A DNA stretch of 64,000 bases from Variovorax ginsengisoli. Its GTDB lineage: Bacteria; Pseudomonadota; Gammaproteobacteria; Burkholderiales; Burkholderiaceae_C. The stretch is from contig NZ_JAUSRO010000011.1 of assembly GCF_030811835.1 (NCBI RefSeq), forward strand, positions 1 through 64,000, in the 5' to 3' direction. The position numbers and the translations under genes are program-made. A model generated the notes under the pieces. The model made no database searches. It saw nothing but the letters and a program-made list of their open reading frames with translations, and was not told the DNA's origin. Within the stretch, counting starts at the first letter, position 1. The number at the start of each line of letters is the position of its first letter. Shown piece after piece: positions 8,491-16,108 of the stretch.

Positions 8491-9422
8491 AGCTCAGAAG
8501 CGAAACCCTCGGCATGTGGCTGGGCGTGCTCGGCGTGGCCTTCTTTGCCGTCACGCTGCCCATGACCCGGCTGGCCACGGGCACCTCGGCCGCGCCGCAG
8601 CTCTCGCCCTGGTTCGTTACGCTCGGACGCGCCGCGCTGGCCGGGCTGCTGTCGGTGGTGTTCCTGCTGGCCACCCGGTCGCCGCGGCCGCAGCCGCATC
8701 AGTGGAAGCCGATCGGCATGGCGGTGCTCGGCAACGTGATCGGCTACCCGCTGCTGCTGGGCTACGCGCTGCGCGTGGTCACCGCCAGCCATGCAGCGGT
8801 GATCACCGCGCTGTTGCCGCTGGTGACGGCAGCCGTCGCTGCGCTGGTGCTGCACCAGCGCGCACGCCTGGGCTTCTGGCTGTGTGCAGGCGCGGGCAGT
8901 GTCCTGGTGATGGCTTTCTCGGTGCTGCGCGCCAGCCAGCACAGCGGCGGCTTCGGCTTCGAGTGGGCCGACCTGCTGCTGGTGGGCGCCGTGGTCGCAG
9001 CCTCGTTCGGCTACATCTATGGCGCGCAGGTCACGCCAGCGCTGGGCGCCGAGCGCGTGATCTGCTGGGTCTGCGTGCTGGCCTTGCCCGTGACGCTGCC
9101 CGCCACGCTCATGCTGTGGCCCGCAGCGCCAGTGGCGGCCTCCGCCTGGGTCGGCTTTGTCTATGTCGGCGTGTTCTCGATGTGGATCGGATTCTTCGCC
9201 TGGTACCGCGGCCTGGCGCTCGGCGGCGCCTTGCGCGTGAGCCAGACTCAGCTGCTTCAGCCGTTTTTGTCTATCCTTGCCGCCATTCCCCTGCTCGGGG
9301 AGACACTGGACGTCGTCACGCTGGCCTTTGCCGCCGCCGTGGTTTCCACCGTTGTCCTGAGCAGGAAACTGTCACAGCCCCGTGCGCTCGCCCCCTTGTC
9401 CGGGGTACCGGGCACACGCTGA
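8487..9422 (+). CDS. EamA/DMT-superfamily permease
   Basis: A 311-residue membrane protein with about ten hydrophobic helices arranged as two EamA repeats, the architecture of drug/metabolite transporters. The first repeat starts at residue ~8 (GMWLGVLGVAFFAVTLPMT), the second around residue 165. Many relatives export amino acids or metabolites. The start codon overlaps the stop of the preceding LysE gene, so the two are translationally coupled and probably serve the same detoxification or efflux task. Substrate unknown. Confidence 0.88.
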   Translation: MKLRSETLGMWLGVLGVAFFAVTLPMTRLATGTSAAPQLSPWFVTLGRAALAGLLSVVFLLATRSPRPQPHQWKPIGMAVLGNVIGYPLLLGYALRVVTASHAAVITALLPLVTAAVAALVLHQRARLGFWLCAGAGSVLVMAFSVLRASQHSGGFGFEWADLLLVGAVVAASFGYIYGAQVTPALGAERVICWVCVLALPVTLPATLMLWPAAPVAASAWVGFVYVGVFSMWIGFFAWYRGLALGGALRVSQTQLLQPFLSILAAIPLLGETLDVVTLAFAAAVVSTVVLSRKLSQPRALAPLSGVPGTR

Positions 9423-9467
9423 ATCCCCAACCTCACACCGAACACGCATCGTCCCAAGGAGACCCCG

Positions 9468-10694
9468 ATGAACTGGAAACTGGCCGCCCGCGCCGAGAAA
9501 ATGAACCCCTCCGTGCTGCGCGAGATCCTCAAGGTGACCGAGCGCCCCGGCATCATCAGCCTGGCCGGCGGCCTGCCCTCGCCGCAGACCTTCCCGATCA
9601 GCGCATTCGCCGCGGCCTGTGCGGAAATCCTCGAAACCGACGGCCAGGCCGCGCTGCAGTACGCCGCGAGTGAAGGCTACGGCCCCCTGCGCCAGGCCGT
9701 GGCCGACATGCTGCCCTGGAATGTCGACCCCGCGCAGGTGCTCATCACCACCGGCTCGCAACAGGGCCTCGACCTGGTCGCCAAAGTGCTGCTTGACCCG
9801 GGCAGCCGCGTGCTGGTCGAAACCCCCACCTACCTCGGCGCACTGCAGGCCTTCGGTCCGATGGAGCCGACGCCGGTGGCGGTGGCCAGCGACGACGAAG
9901 GCGTGATCGTCGACGACCTGGTGGCCCAGGCCCGTGGCAAGTCGCCGGCCGACGCCGCGCGCTTCGTCTACCTGCTGCCGAACTTCCAGAACCCCACCGG
10001 ACGTACCATGACCGAAGCGCGCCGCGCCGCCGTTTCTGCCGCTGCGGCAGCGGCCGGTCTGCCGATCGTCGAGGACAACCCGTACGGCGAACTCTGGTTC
10101 GACGAAGCCCCTCCGCTGCCGCTGACCGCACGCAACCCCGAAGGCTGCATCTACCTCGGCTCCTTCTCGAAGGTGCTGGCACCGGGGCTTCGCCTGGGCT
10201 TCCTGGTGGCCCCGAAGGCCGTCTACCCCAAGCTCCTGCAGGCCAAGCAGGCAGTGGACCTGCACACGCCGATCTTCACCCAGCGCATGGTGTCGACGGT
10301 GATGAAGGACGGCTTCCTGGAACGCCACGTGCCGACCATCCGCGCACTCTACAAGCGCCAGCGCGATGCCATGGTCGCTGCGCTGCAACGCGAAATGAAG
10401 GGACTGGACGTCAAGTTCAACGTGCCCGTGGGCGGCATGTTCCTGTGGCTGCGCATGCCCGAGGGCATCGACACGGTCGCGCTGCTGCCCAAGGCGGTGG
10501 AGCGCAACGTGGCCTTCGTGCCAGGCGCTCCGTTCTATGCGGGCGAAGGCGATCCACGCACGATGCGCCTGTCGTTCGTGACCGCATCGGTCGAGCAGAT
10601 CGACATCGGCATCGCTGCGCTCGCCGCGACGGTGCGCGAGCAGCTGGCGCACGACGCGGCCGCACGCGTGCAGCACGAGCTGGCTGAAAACTGA
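9468..10694 (+). CDS. PLP-dependent aminotransferase, class I/II (2-aminoadipate type)
   Basis: A 408-residue fold-type I aminotransferase lacking a GntR domain. It starts MNWKLAARAEKMNPS and has ISLAGGLPSPQTFP, typical of the LysN / 2-aminoadipate and kynurenine aminotransferase group. The PLP lysine is Lys235 in SFSKVLAPGLRLGF, with NFQNPTGRTM and EDNPYGEL motifs. It transfers the amino group of an amino acid to a 2-oxo acid in the cytoplasm. A strong AAGGAGA precedes ATG 9468. It opens a tight run of six plus-strand genes to 14639 and may act on the same compound that the exporters move. Confidence 0.88.
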   Translation: MNWKLAARAEKMNPSVLREILKVTERPGIISLAGGLPSPQTFPISAFAAACAEILETDGQAALQYAASEGYGPLRQAVADMLPWNVDPAQVLITTGSQQGLDLVAKVLLDPGSRVLVETPTYLGALQAFGPMEPTPVAVASDDEGVIVDDLVAQARGKSPADAARFVYLLPNFQNPTGRTMTEARRAAVSAAAAAAGLPIVEDNPYGELWFDEAPPLPLTARNPEGCIYLGSFSKVLAPGLRLGFLVAPKAVYPKLLQAKQAVDLHTPIFTQRMVSTVMKDGFLERHVPTIRALYKRQRDAMVAALQREMKGLDVKFNVPVGGMFLWLRMPEGIDTVALLPKAVERNVAFVPGAPFYAGEGDPRTMRLSFVTASVEQIDIGIAALAATVREQLAHDAAARVQHELAEN

Positions 10695-10726
10695 GCGAGA
10701 CATTCCACAGAGCCGGTACGAACACC

Positions 10727-11362
10727 ATGATCGACTTCGCCACCCTCGGCCTGTTCCTGCTCGCCGTCCTGGCCCTGTTCCTCTCGCCCGGGCCGAACAT
10801 GGCCTTCGTGCTGGCCCATGGAGTGGCCCAGGGACCGCGCGGCGGTTTCGCGGCGGCGATCGGCATCTCGGCGGCCGACCTGGTGCACACGCTGTGCGCC
10901 GCCACCGGCATCACCGCGCTGGTCGCGGCCTGGGCACCGGCCTTCGATCTGCTGCGTTACGCCGGGGCGCTGTACCTGCTCTGGCTCGCGGCCAAGGCCT
11001 GGCGTGAAGGTGGTGCGGTCATGGCCGGCGCAACATCGCCAGCGCCGTTCGCGCGCATCGTGCGGCAGGCCTGGCTCAACAACCTGGTGAATCCGAAGGC
11101 GCTGCTGTTCTTCATGCTGTTCCTGCCGCAGTTCGTCGACCCGGCGCGCGGCCACGTCACATGGCAGCTGGTGCTGCTGGGCGGTGTGCTCTCGCTCGCG
11201 GCGTTGGCCTTCAACACGCTGCTGGGCGCCTTCAGCGGGCAGGTGGGCCGATGGCTGCAGCGCCGCCCTGGCGCCGCGCGCCTGCAACACCGGCTGCTGG
11301 CCGTGGCGATGCTCGGCCTGGCGCTGCGTCTGTTGATGCTGGACCGCCCGGCGCCGCGCTGA
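10727..11362 (+). CDS. LysE/RhtB-family amino-acid exporter
   Basis: A 211-residue membrane protein, the second LysE-type exporter of the block. The signature FLSPGPNMAFVLAHGVAQGP follows the first helix, and the second half carries NNLVNPKALLFFMLFLPQFV, the conserved asparagine-proline region. About six hydrophobic segments are visible. It lies 32 bases downstream of the aminotransferase on the same strand. Family members export neutral or basic amino acids; the substrate is not determined by the sequence. Confidence 0.9.
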   Translation: MIDFATLGLFLLAVLALFLSPGPNMAFVLAHGVAQGPRGGFAAAIGISAADLVHTLCAATGITALVAAWAPAFDLLRYAGALYLLWLAAKAWREGGAVMAGATSPAPFARIVRQAWLNNLVNPKALLFFMLFLPQFVDPARGHVTWQLVLLGGVLSLAALAFNTLLGAFSGQVGRWLQRRPGAARLQHRLLAVAMLGLALRLLMLDRPAPR

Positions 11363-11391
11363 GCCACCGTCAGCGCACACGACAACGAATC

Positions 11392-11413
11392 AAGAGAGAG
11401 AGAGAGAAAAGAG
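11392..11413 (+). repeat. (AG)n microsatellite overlapping the ribosome-binding region of the GST gene
   Basis: From 11393 to 11407 the sequence is an unbroken AG repeat of seven and a half units, followed by AAAGAG and the ATG at 11414. The repeat supplies the purine-rich Shine-Dalgarno region itself. Gain or loss of units by slippage would shift the spacing. Confidence 0.8.
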
Positions 11414-12055
11414 ATGCTCAACATCTGGGGCCGCATCAGTTCGATCAACGTGCGCAAGGTGGCATGGTGCGCGCAGGAGCTCGGGCTCGACTTCCAGCGC
11501 ACCGAGGCCGGCGGCAAGTTCGGCATGGTGCAGACGCCCGAGTACCTGGCGCTCAACCCGAACGCGATGGTGCCCTGCATCGACGACGGCGAGGGCGAGG
11601 CGCGCGTGGTGCTGTGGGAATCGAACGTGATCGTGCGCTACCTGTGCGCCAAGCATGCGCCAGGCACGCTCTACCCCGAGCCGCTGCCGGAACGCTTCGA
11701 CGCCGAGCGCTGGATGGACTGGCAGCAGACCACGCTGAACCCCGTCAGCGGCGGGGCGTTCAAGCAGTGGATCCGCACGCCGGCGGCCGAACGCGACAGC
11801 GCGGTCATCGAACGATCGGTGCGCGCCACCGAGCCCCTGTTTGCGCTGCTCGACGCGCACCTGGCCACGCGCGCCTTCATGCTCGGCGACGCGTTCACCA
11901 TGGCCGACATCCCGGTCGGCTGCGAGGCACACCGCTGGTTCGGCCTGCCGCCCACCGAGTACACGCGACCCGCCTGGCCCCACGTCGAACGCTGGTTCGC
12001 CGACCTGAAGGCACGCTCCGCCGCGCGCGGCGTGCTCGACCTCCCTTTGGAATGA
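11414..12055 (+). CDS. Glutathione S-transferase family protein
   Basis: A 213-residue soluble protein with an N-terminal thioredoxin-like domain (RISSINVRKVAWCAQELGLDF, then LNPNAMVPCI and the WESNVIVRYL glutathione-site motif) and an all-helical C-terminal domain containing FMLGDAFTMADIP, the conserved N-capping motif. GSTs conjugate or transfer glutathione to electrophiles. It is in the middle of the six-gene run, between a LysE exporter and phzF, with an (AG)n tract serving as its ribosome-binding region. The specific substrate cannot be given. Confidence 0.9.
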   Translation: MLNIWGRISSINVRKVAWCAQELGLDFQRTEAGGKFGMVQTPEYLALNPNAMVPCIDDGEGEARVVLWESNVIVRYLCAKHAPGTLYPEPLPERFDAERWMDWQQTTLNPVSGGAFKQWIRTPAAERDSAVIERSVRATEPLFALLDAHLATRAFMLGDAFTMADIPVGCEAHRWFGLPPTEYTRPAWPHVERWFADLKARSAARGVLDLPLE

Positions 12056-12065
12056 CGCAGAGAAG

Positions 12066-12980
12066 ATGATGAAGACCCGCCCCTTCCAACAAGTCGACGT
12101 GTTCACCGCCGTCCCCTACCGCGGCAACCCGCTCGCGGTGGTGCTCGACGGCACCGATCTGGACGACGCCGAGCTGCAGCGTTTCGCGCAGTGGACCAAC
12201 CTGTCGGAAACGACCTTCCTGCTGCCGCCGACCGACCCGGCGGCGGACTACCGCGTGCGCATCTTCACGCCCGGCAGCGAACTGCCCTTCGCCGGCCATC
12301 CGACGATCGGCAGTTGCCATGCGTGGCTGCGCGCCGGCGGCAAGCCGAAGTCGGCCGGCCGCATCGTGCAGCAGAGCGCGGTCGGTCTGGTGCCGATCCG
12401 CCGCGATGGCGAGCGCCTGGCCTTCGCGGCGCCGCCGGTCAAGCGCAGCGCGCCGAGTCCGAGCGTGCTGGCGCGCGTGGCCGCCGCCCTGGGGCTGAAG
12501 GCCGCGCAGATCCGTGGCGCGCAGATGCTCGACAACGGGCCGGTGTGGATGGGGCTGTTGCTCGACGACGTCGACACGGTGCTGGCACTCAAGCCCGACC
12601 ATCGTGCACTGAAGGAATTGCGGCAAAAGGTCGGCGTGGCCGCCGTGCCGAATGCAACGCAAGAGGCACCCGCGCTCATCGGCCGCTCGAACCGCGAAGC
12701 GCGCGCCTTCGGTGCCCGCGCGCAGCCCTCGGCGGTCGGCCTCGAGGTGCGCGCCTTCGCGGCGCCCATCGGCGTCGAGGAAGACCCGGTCACCGGCAGC
12801 TTCAACGCCAGCATCGCGCAGTGGCTCATCGCCGACGGCTACATGCCTGAGCGCTACGTCGCCGGCCAGGGTCAGTGCATGGGTCGCGACGGGCGGGTGC
12901 ACATCGAGCGCGACGCCGACGGCCAGGTGTGGGTTGGCGGCGACGCCGTGACCTGCATCGAAGGCAGTGTGCACCTCTGA
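12066..12980 (+). CDS. PhzF-family isomerase/epimerase-like protein
   Basis: A 304-residue protein of the PhzF fold, a pseudo-dimeric diaminopimelate-epimerase-like fold. It begins PFQQVDVFTAVPYRGNPLAVV and carries the LSETTFLL motif with the catalytic glutamate, the LPFAGHPTIGS motif, and EEDPVTGSFNASIAQWL in the second half. True PhzF isomerises a phenazine precursor, but most genomic relatives have unknown substrates, and no other phz genes are present. ATG 12066 is followed at once by ATG 12069. Ten bases separate it from the GST gene, so co-transcription is likely. Confidence 0.88.
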   Translation: MMKTRPFQQVDVFTAVPYRGNPLAVVLDGTDLDDAELQRFAQWTNLSETTFLLPPTDPAADYRVRIFTPGSELPFAGHPTIGSCHAWLRAGGKPKSAGRIVQQSAVGLVPIRRDGERLAFAAPPVKRSAPSPSVLARVAAALGLKAAQIRGAQMLDNGPVWMGLLLDDVDTVLALKPDHRALKELRQKVGVAAVPNATQEAPALIGRSNREARAFGARAQPSAVGLEVRAFAAPIGVEEDPVTGSFNASIAQWLIADGYMPERYVAGQGQCMGRDGRVHIERDADGQVWVGGDAVTCIEGSVHL

Positions 12981-13050
12981 CCCCATGCCCGCACAGATCG
13001 ACCCCCTGGTCGTCGCCGCCCGCACGCTCGAATCGAAAGGGACCTGACCC

Positions 13051-13692
13051 ATGCTCACCGCCGCCGAACTCGCCTGGTTCTCGCTCGCCTCGCTGCTGCT
13101 GGTGCTGACGCCCGGGCCGAACATGATCTATTGCGTGTCGCGTGCGCTTTGTCAGGGGCGCGGCGCCGGCATCGTGTCGCTCGCCGGCGTGCTGGTTGGC
13201 TTCCTCGTGCACCTGGTCGCCGCAACGCTGGGCCTGACGGCACTGCTCGCGGCCGTGCCCTTCGCCTTCGACGCGGTGCGCCTGGCCGGTGCGGCCTACC
13301 TGCTGTGGATGGCGTGGCAGGCGGTCAAGCCCGGTGGCCAGGCGCCGTTCGCGGCGCGCACGCTGCCGATCGACCCGCCAGCCAAGCTGTTCCGCATGGG
13401 CTTTCTCACCAACGTGCTGAACCCGAAGGTCGCGATGTTCTACCTGTCCTTCTTCCCGCAGTTCCTCCACCCCGAGCGCGGCTCGGTGCTGTGGCAAAGC
13501 GCGGCGCTCGGCGCCATCCAGATTTCGGTCAGCGGGCTGGTCAACCTGATGCTGGTGCTCGGCGCCGCGTCCATCACCGCGGTGCTGTCGCGCAGCGAGG
13601 GCTGGCTGCGCGCGCAGCGCTACGTGATGGGCAGCGTGCTCGCGTTGCTGGCGGTGCGCATCGCCGTCGACACGCGCAAGGCGGGCGCATGA
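13051..13692 (+). CDS. LysE/RhtB-family amino-acid exporter
   Basis: A 213-residue membrane protein, the third LysE-type exporter within 6 kb. It has the signature LTPGPNMIYCVSRALCQGR, a long hydrophobic second helix (VSLAGVLVGFLVHLVAATLGL), and FLTNVLNPKVAMFYLSFFPQFL in the second half. Its stop overlaps the start of the threonine-dehydratase-like gene (ATGA at 13689-13692), which links exporter and dehydratase translationally. Substrate is inferred only to be an amino acid or analogue. Confidence 0.9.
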   Translation: MLTAAELAWFSLASLLLVLTPGPNMIYCVSRALCQGRGAGIVSLAGVLVGFLVHLVAATLGLTALLAAVPFAFDAVRLAGAAYLLWMAWQAVKPGGQAPFAARTLPIDPPAKLFRMGFLTNVLNPKVAMFYLSFFPQFLHPERGSVLWQSAALGAIQISVSGLVNLMLVLGAASITAVLSRSEGWLRAQRYVMGSVLALLAVRIAVDTRKAGA

Positions 13693-14639
13693 ACTTCACC
13701 CGCGAGGACATCGAAGCCGCGCAGCGCACCGTCTATGCGGCCATGCCGCCGACGCCGCAGTACGCCTGGCCGCAGCTCGGCGCACGGTTGGGCTGTCGCC
13801 TCTGGGCCAAGCACGAGAACCACACGCCGCTGGGCGCCTTCAAGGTGCGCGGCGGGCTGACCTACATGGAAGCGCTGGTGCGTGAGCGGCCCGAGGTTCG
13901 CCACGTGGTGAGCGCCACGCGCGGCAACCATGGCCAGTCGATCGGCTTCGCCGCGGCGCGCCACGGCCTGGCCGCGACCATCGTCGTGCCGCACGGCAAT
14001 TCGGTCGAGAAGAACGCGGCGATGCGCGCGCTCGGCGTGCAGCTCGTCGAGCACGGCGACGACTTCCAGGCCGCCAGCGAGCATGCGGCAGTGCTCGCCA
14101 CCGTCCAGGGGCTGCACCGCGTGCCTTCGTTCGCGCGCGACCTGGTGCGCGGCGTCGCGACGGCCTACGTCGAATTCTTTGAAGCGCTGCAGCGCGCAGG
14201 CGAGGTGCCCAACGTGCTGTTCGTGCCCATCGGACTCGGGTCGGGGTTTGCAGCTGCCGCGGCCGCACGGCGGCATTGCGACGTGCGCACGAAGCTCATC
14301 GGCGTGGTGTCGTCGCATGCCACCGCCTACCGCGACTCCTTGCGCGCGGGTCGCCCTGTCGAAGCGCCCGTGACGACGCTGCTGGCCGACGGCATGGCCT
14401 GCCGCACGCCGGTGCCCGAATCGGTCGAGCTGCTGCTGCGCGAGGCCGACGACGTGGTGGCCACCGCCATGCGCATCCTCTTTACCGACACGCACAACGT
14501 GGCCGAGGGCGCCGGCGCCGCCGCACTGGCGGCCGCGCTGCAGCAGCGCGAGCGCTGGCAGGGCAAGACCGTGGGTGTCGCGTTGACCGGCGGCAACGTC
14601 GACGCCGAGGTCTACGCGCGCGTGCTCGCAGCCGGCTGA
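13689..14639 (+). CDS. Threonine dehydratase-like PLP enzyme (fold type II)
   Basis: A 316-residue PLP enzyme of the threonine/serine dehydratase group. Lys52 in LGAFKVRGG is the Schiff-base lysine, RGNHGQSIGFAAARHG is the substrate-loop motif, and PIGLGSGFAAAAAA is the glycine-rich phosphate cup. There is no C-terminal ACT regulatory domain, unlike biosynthetic IlvA, so it is of the catabolic, TdcB-like or hydroxy-amino-acid dehydratase kind. It would convert a 2-hydroxy-3-amino compound to a 2-oxo acid plus ammonia. It ends the six-gene run and is coupled to the preceding exporter. Confidence 0.88.
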   Translation: MNFTREDIEAAQRTVYAAMPPTPQYAWPQLGARLGCRLWAKHENHTPLGAFKVRGGLTYMEALVRERPEVRHVVSATRGNHGQSIGFAAARHGLAATIVVPHGNSVEKNAAMRALGVQLVEHGDDFQAASEHAAVLATVQGLHRVPSFARDLVRGVATAYVEFFEALQRAGEVPNVLFVPIGLGSGFAAAAAARRHCDVRTKLIGVVSSHATAYRDSLRAGRPVEAPVTTLLADGMACRTPVPESVELLLREADDVVATAMRILFTDTHNVAEGAGAAALAAALQQRERWQGKTVGVALTGGNVDAEVYARVLAAG

Positions 14640-14689
14640 GCGTCGCCGCGGCGACCCACGCCGCGGCACCGGCTTGCCAGAATGCGGTC

Positions 14690-15364
14690 ATGGGCACCCT
14701 CTATCTCGTCCGACACGGGCAGGCCAGCTTCGGCGCGGCCGACTACGACCAACTGAGCACACTCGGCCACCGGCAGGCGGTGCGGCTGGGCACGTACTGG
14801 CGCGAGCGCGGCATGCGCTTCGACGCAGTGATCACCGGCACACTCCAGCGCCACCGCCAGACCTGGGAAGGCATTGCCGAGGGGCTGCAGCTGTCGGAAC
14901 AGGACGTGCTGCCATGGCCCGGCCTCAACGAGTACGACAGTGAAGCGGTGATTGCAGCCATCCATCCCGAAAAGCTCGAGAAGGCCACCACGCCCGAGTT
15001 GTATCGCCACCACTTCCGCCTGCTGCGAGACGGCCTCGGCGCCTGGATGCAAGGGCGCACGGCACCCGCTGGCATGCCGAGCTACCTCGACTTCCTGTCG
15101 GGCGTGACCACCGCGCTCGACCATGTGCGCGGCCACCACCATGGGGCGCGCGTGCTGGTGGTGTCAAGCGGGGGGCCGATCAGCACCGCCGTGGGTCACG
15201 TGCTGGGGACCAGCGCGCAAACCACCATCGAGCTGAACCTGCGCATCCGCAACACCTCGGTCACGGAGTTCGCGTTCACGCCCAAACGGCACATGCTGGT
15301 GACCTACAACACGCTGCCGCATCTGGATGGACCGGCCTACGAGGACTGGGTGACGTACGCGTAA
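14690..15364 (+). CDS. Histidine phosphatase superfamily protein
   Basis: A 224-residue phosphoglycerate-mutase-like protein. The N-terminal LVRHGQAS motif (Arg8-His9-Gly10) contains the phospho-accepting histidine, and VVSSGGPISTAV stands where the second catalytic histidine loop normally occurs (usually SHG), with serine replacing histidine there. The family includes phosphatases acting on small phosphorylated metabolites or proteins. The start is 50 bases past the dehydratase gene. It converges on the GIY-YIG-like gene. Confidence 0.85.
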   Translation: MGTLYLVRHGQASFGAADYDQLSTLGHRQAVRLGTYWRERGMRFDAVITGTLQRHRQTWEGIAEGLQLSEQDVLPWPGLNEYDSEAVIAAIHPEKLEKATTPELYRHHFRLLRDGLGAWMQGRTAPAGMPSYLDFLSGVTTALDHVRGHHHGARVLVVSSGGPISTAVGHVLGTSAQTTIELNLRIRNTSVTEFAFTPKRHMLVTYNTLPHLDGPAYEDWVTYA

Positions 15365-15395
15365 GGCCGCGCTGCGCTGCAGCGCCTTGCGCGCT

Positions 15396-15722
15396 TCAAG
15401 CCTGCCACACCCCATAGCCTGCGGCGCGCAGACGGATGCCGAGTTCGACTTCCATGCTGCGCGCCGCTTCGTAGGCCATCGGGTTGTAACGCTCATAGAG
15501 CTGCGGCAGCAGCCGAAGTCCGTGATCGAGCACGAAGGCGTTGGCCTGGATGCCGGCCTTGTGTTTGTCAAAGCGCACGTCCGGATCGAGCCCGGTCATG
15601 CCGACGTAGACGAAGGGCTTGCCCAGCACGTAGCCCGGATTGGCGCGCCGGAAGCGCGCCACGTTCCACACCCGGTCATCGAGTTCGATCACATAGACGT
15701 GGTGGTGTGGACGCCGTGCCAT
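15396..15722 (-). CDS. Small GIY-YIG-like protein
   Basis: A 108-residue protein. VYVIELDD near the N-terminus and FVYVGMTG about 25 residues later, then RFDKHKAG, resemble the GIY-YIG nuclease fold (a strand, the YIG-type strand, then an arginine helix and His). The exact GIY and YIG triplets are altered, so nuclease activity is uncertain. It has no signal peptide and is likely cytoplasmic. It lies convergent with the histidine phosphatase and 40 bases downstream of the glsB-like gene. Confidence 0.65.
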   Translation of the reverse strand: MARRPHHHVYVIELDDRVWNVARFRRANPGYVLGKPFVYVGMTGLDPDVRFDKHKAGIQANAFVLDHGLRLLPQLYERYNPMAYEAARSMEVELGIRLRAAGYGVWQA

Positions 15723-15762
15723 GAAAAGGCCGCCCCCCGGCCCGCAGTGCGCCGACGAAGAA

Positions 15763-16011
15763 TCAGCGCTTGCCCTTGATCATGCCCCAGACGAAGAGCA
15801 GCACGATGGCGCCGACGACCGAGGCGATGAAGCCTGCGCCCTGGCCTGCCGTATACCAGCCCATCGCCTGGCCCAAGTAGGTCGCAATGAGGGAGCCGGC
15901 AATACCGATCAGTGTCGTGACGATGAAGCCTGCGCTGTCGTTGCCGGGTTTGATGGCGCGTGCGATCAGGCCTGCGACGAAACCGATCAAGATGGTCCAG
16001 ATGATGCTCAT
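15763..16011 (-). CDS. GlsB/YeaQ/YmgE-family small membrane protein
   Basis: An 82-residue protein with three hydrophobic segments, beginning MSIIWTILIGFVAGLIARAI and containing GFIVTTLIGIAGSLIA and FIASVVGAIVLLFVW. This is the transglycosylase-associated (YeaQ/YmgE) stress-response family found in the inner membrane, of unknown biochemical function. ATG 16011 is chosen over an upstream in-frame ATG at 16071 because AGGGAAT precedes it and the homologous start is MSIIW. It lies just downstream of the terminator of the histidine-kinase operon. Confidence 0.88.
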   Translation of the reverse strand: MSIIWTILIGFVAGLIARAIKPGNDSAGFIVTTLIGIAGSLIATYLGQAMGWYTAGQGAGFIASVVGAIVLLFVWGMIKGKR

Positions 16012-16052
16012 GGGATTCCCTGTGTTGAAGTTGAATTGAAAAACGAGGTTGG

Positions 16053-16098
16053 AAAAAAACTGCGGCGGCACGCTCCCTTTCGGTCACACCCCCCGCAG
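16053..16098 (-). terminator. Intrinsic terminator of the kaiC-kinase operon
   Basis: On the minus strand CTGCGG (16093-16098) can pair with CCGCAG (16060-16065), closing a longer GC-rich loop, and the stem is followed by a run of seven T. It lies ten bases beyond the stop of the histidine kinase gene. The stem is only six pairs with a long loop, so it is a moderate-strength prediction. Confidence 0.55.
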
Positions 16099-16108
16099 CC
16101 GGCGGTCA

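Noticed and set aside
12066-12980. Phenazine biosynthesis locus
   Set aside because: Only a phzF homologue is present; no phzA-E or phzG-like genes, and PhzF relatives are widespread with other roles.
14642-14655. GTCGCCGCGGCGAC palindrome after the dehydratase gene
   Set aside because: There is no loop space for an RNA hairpin and no T-run, and such GC palindromes are expected by chance in this composition.
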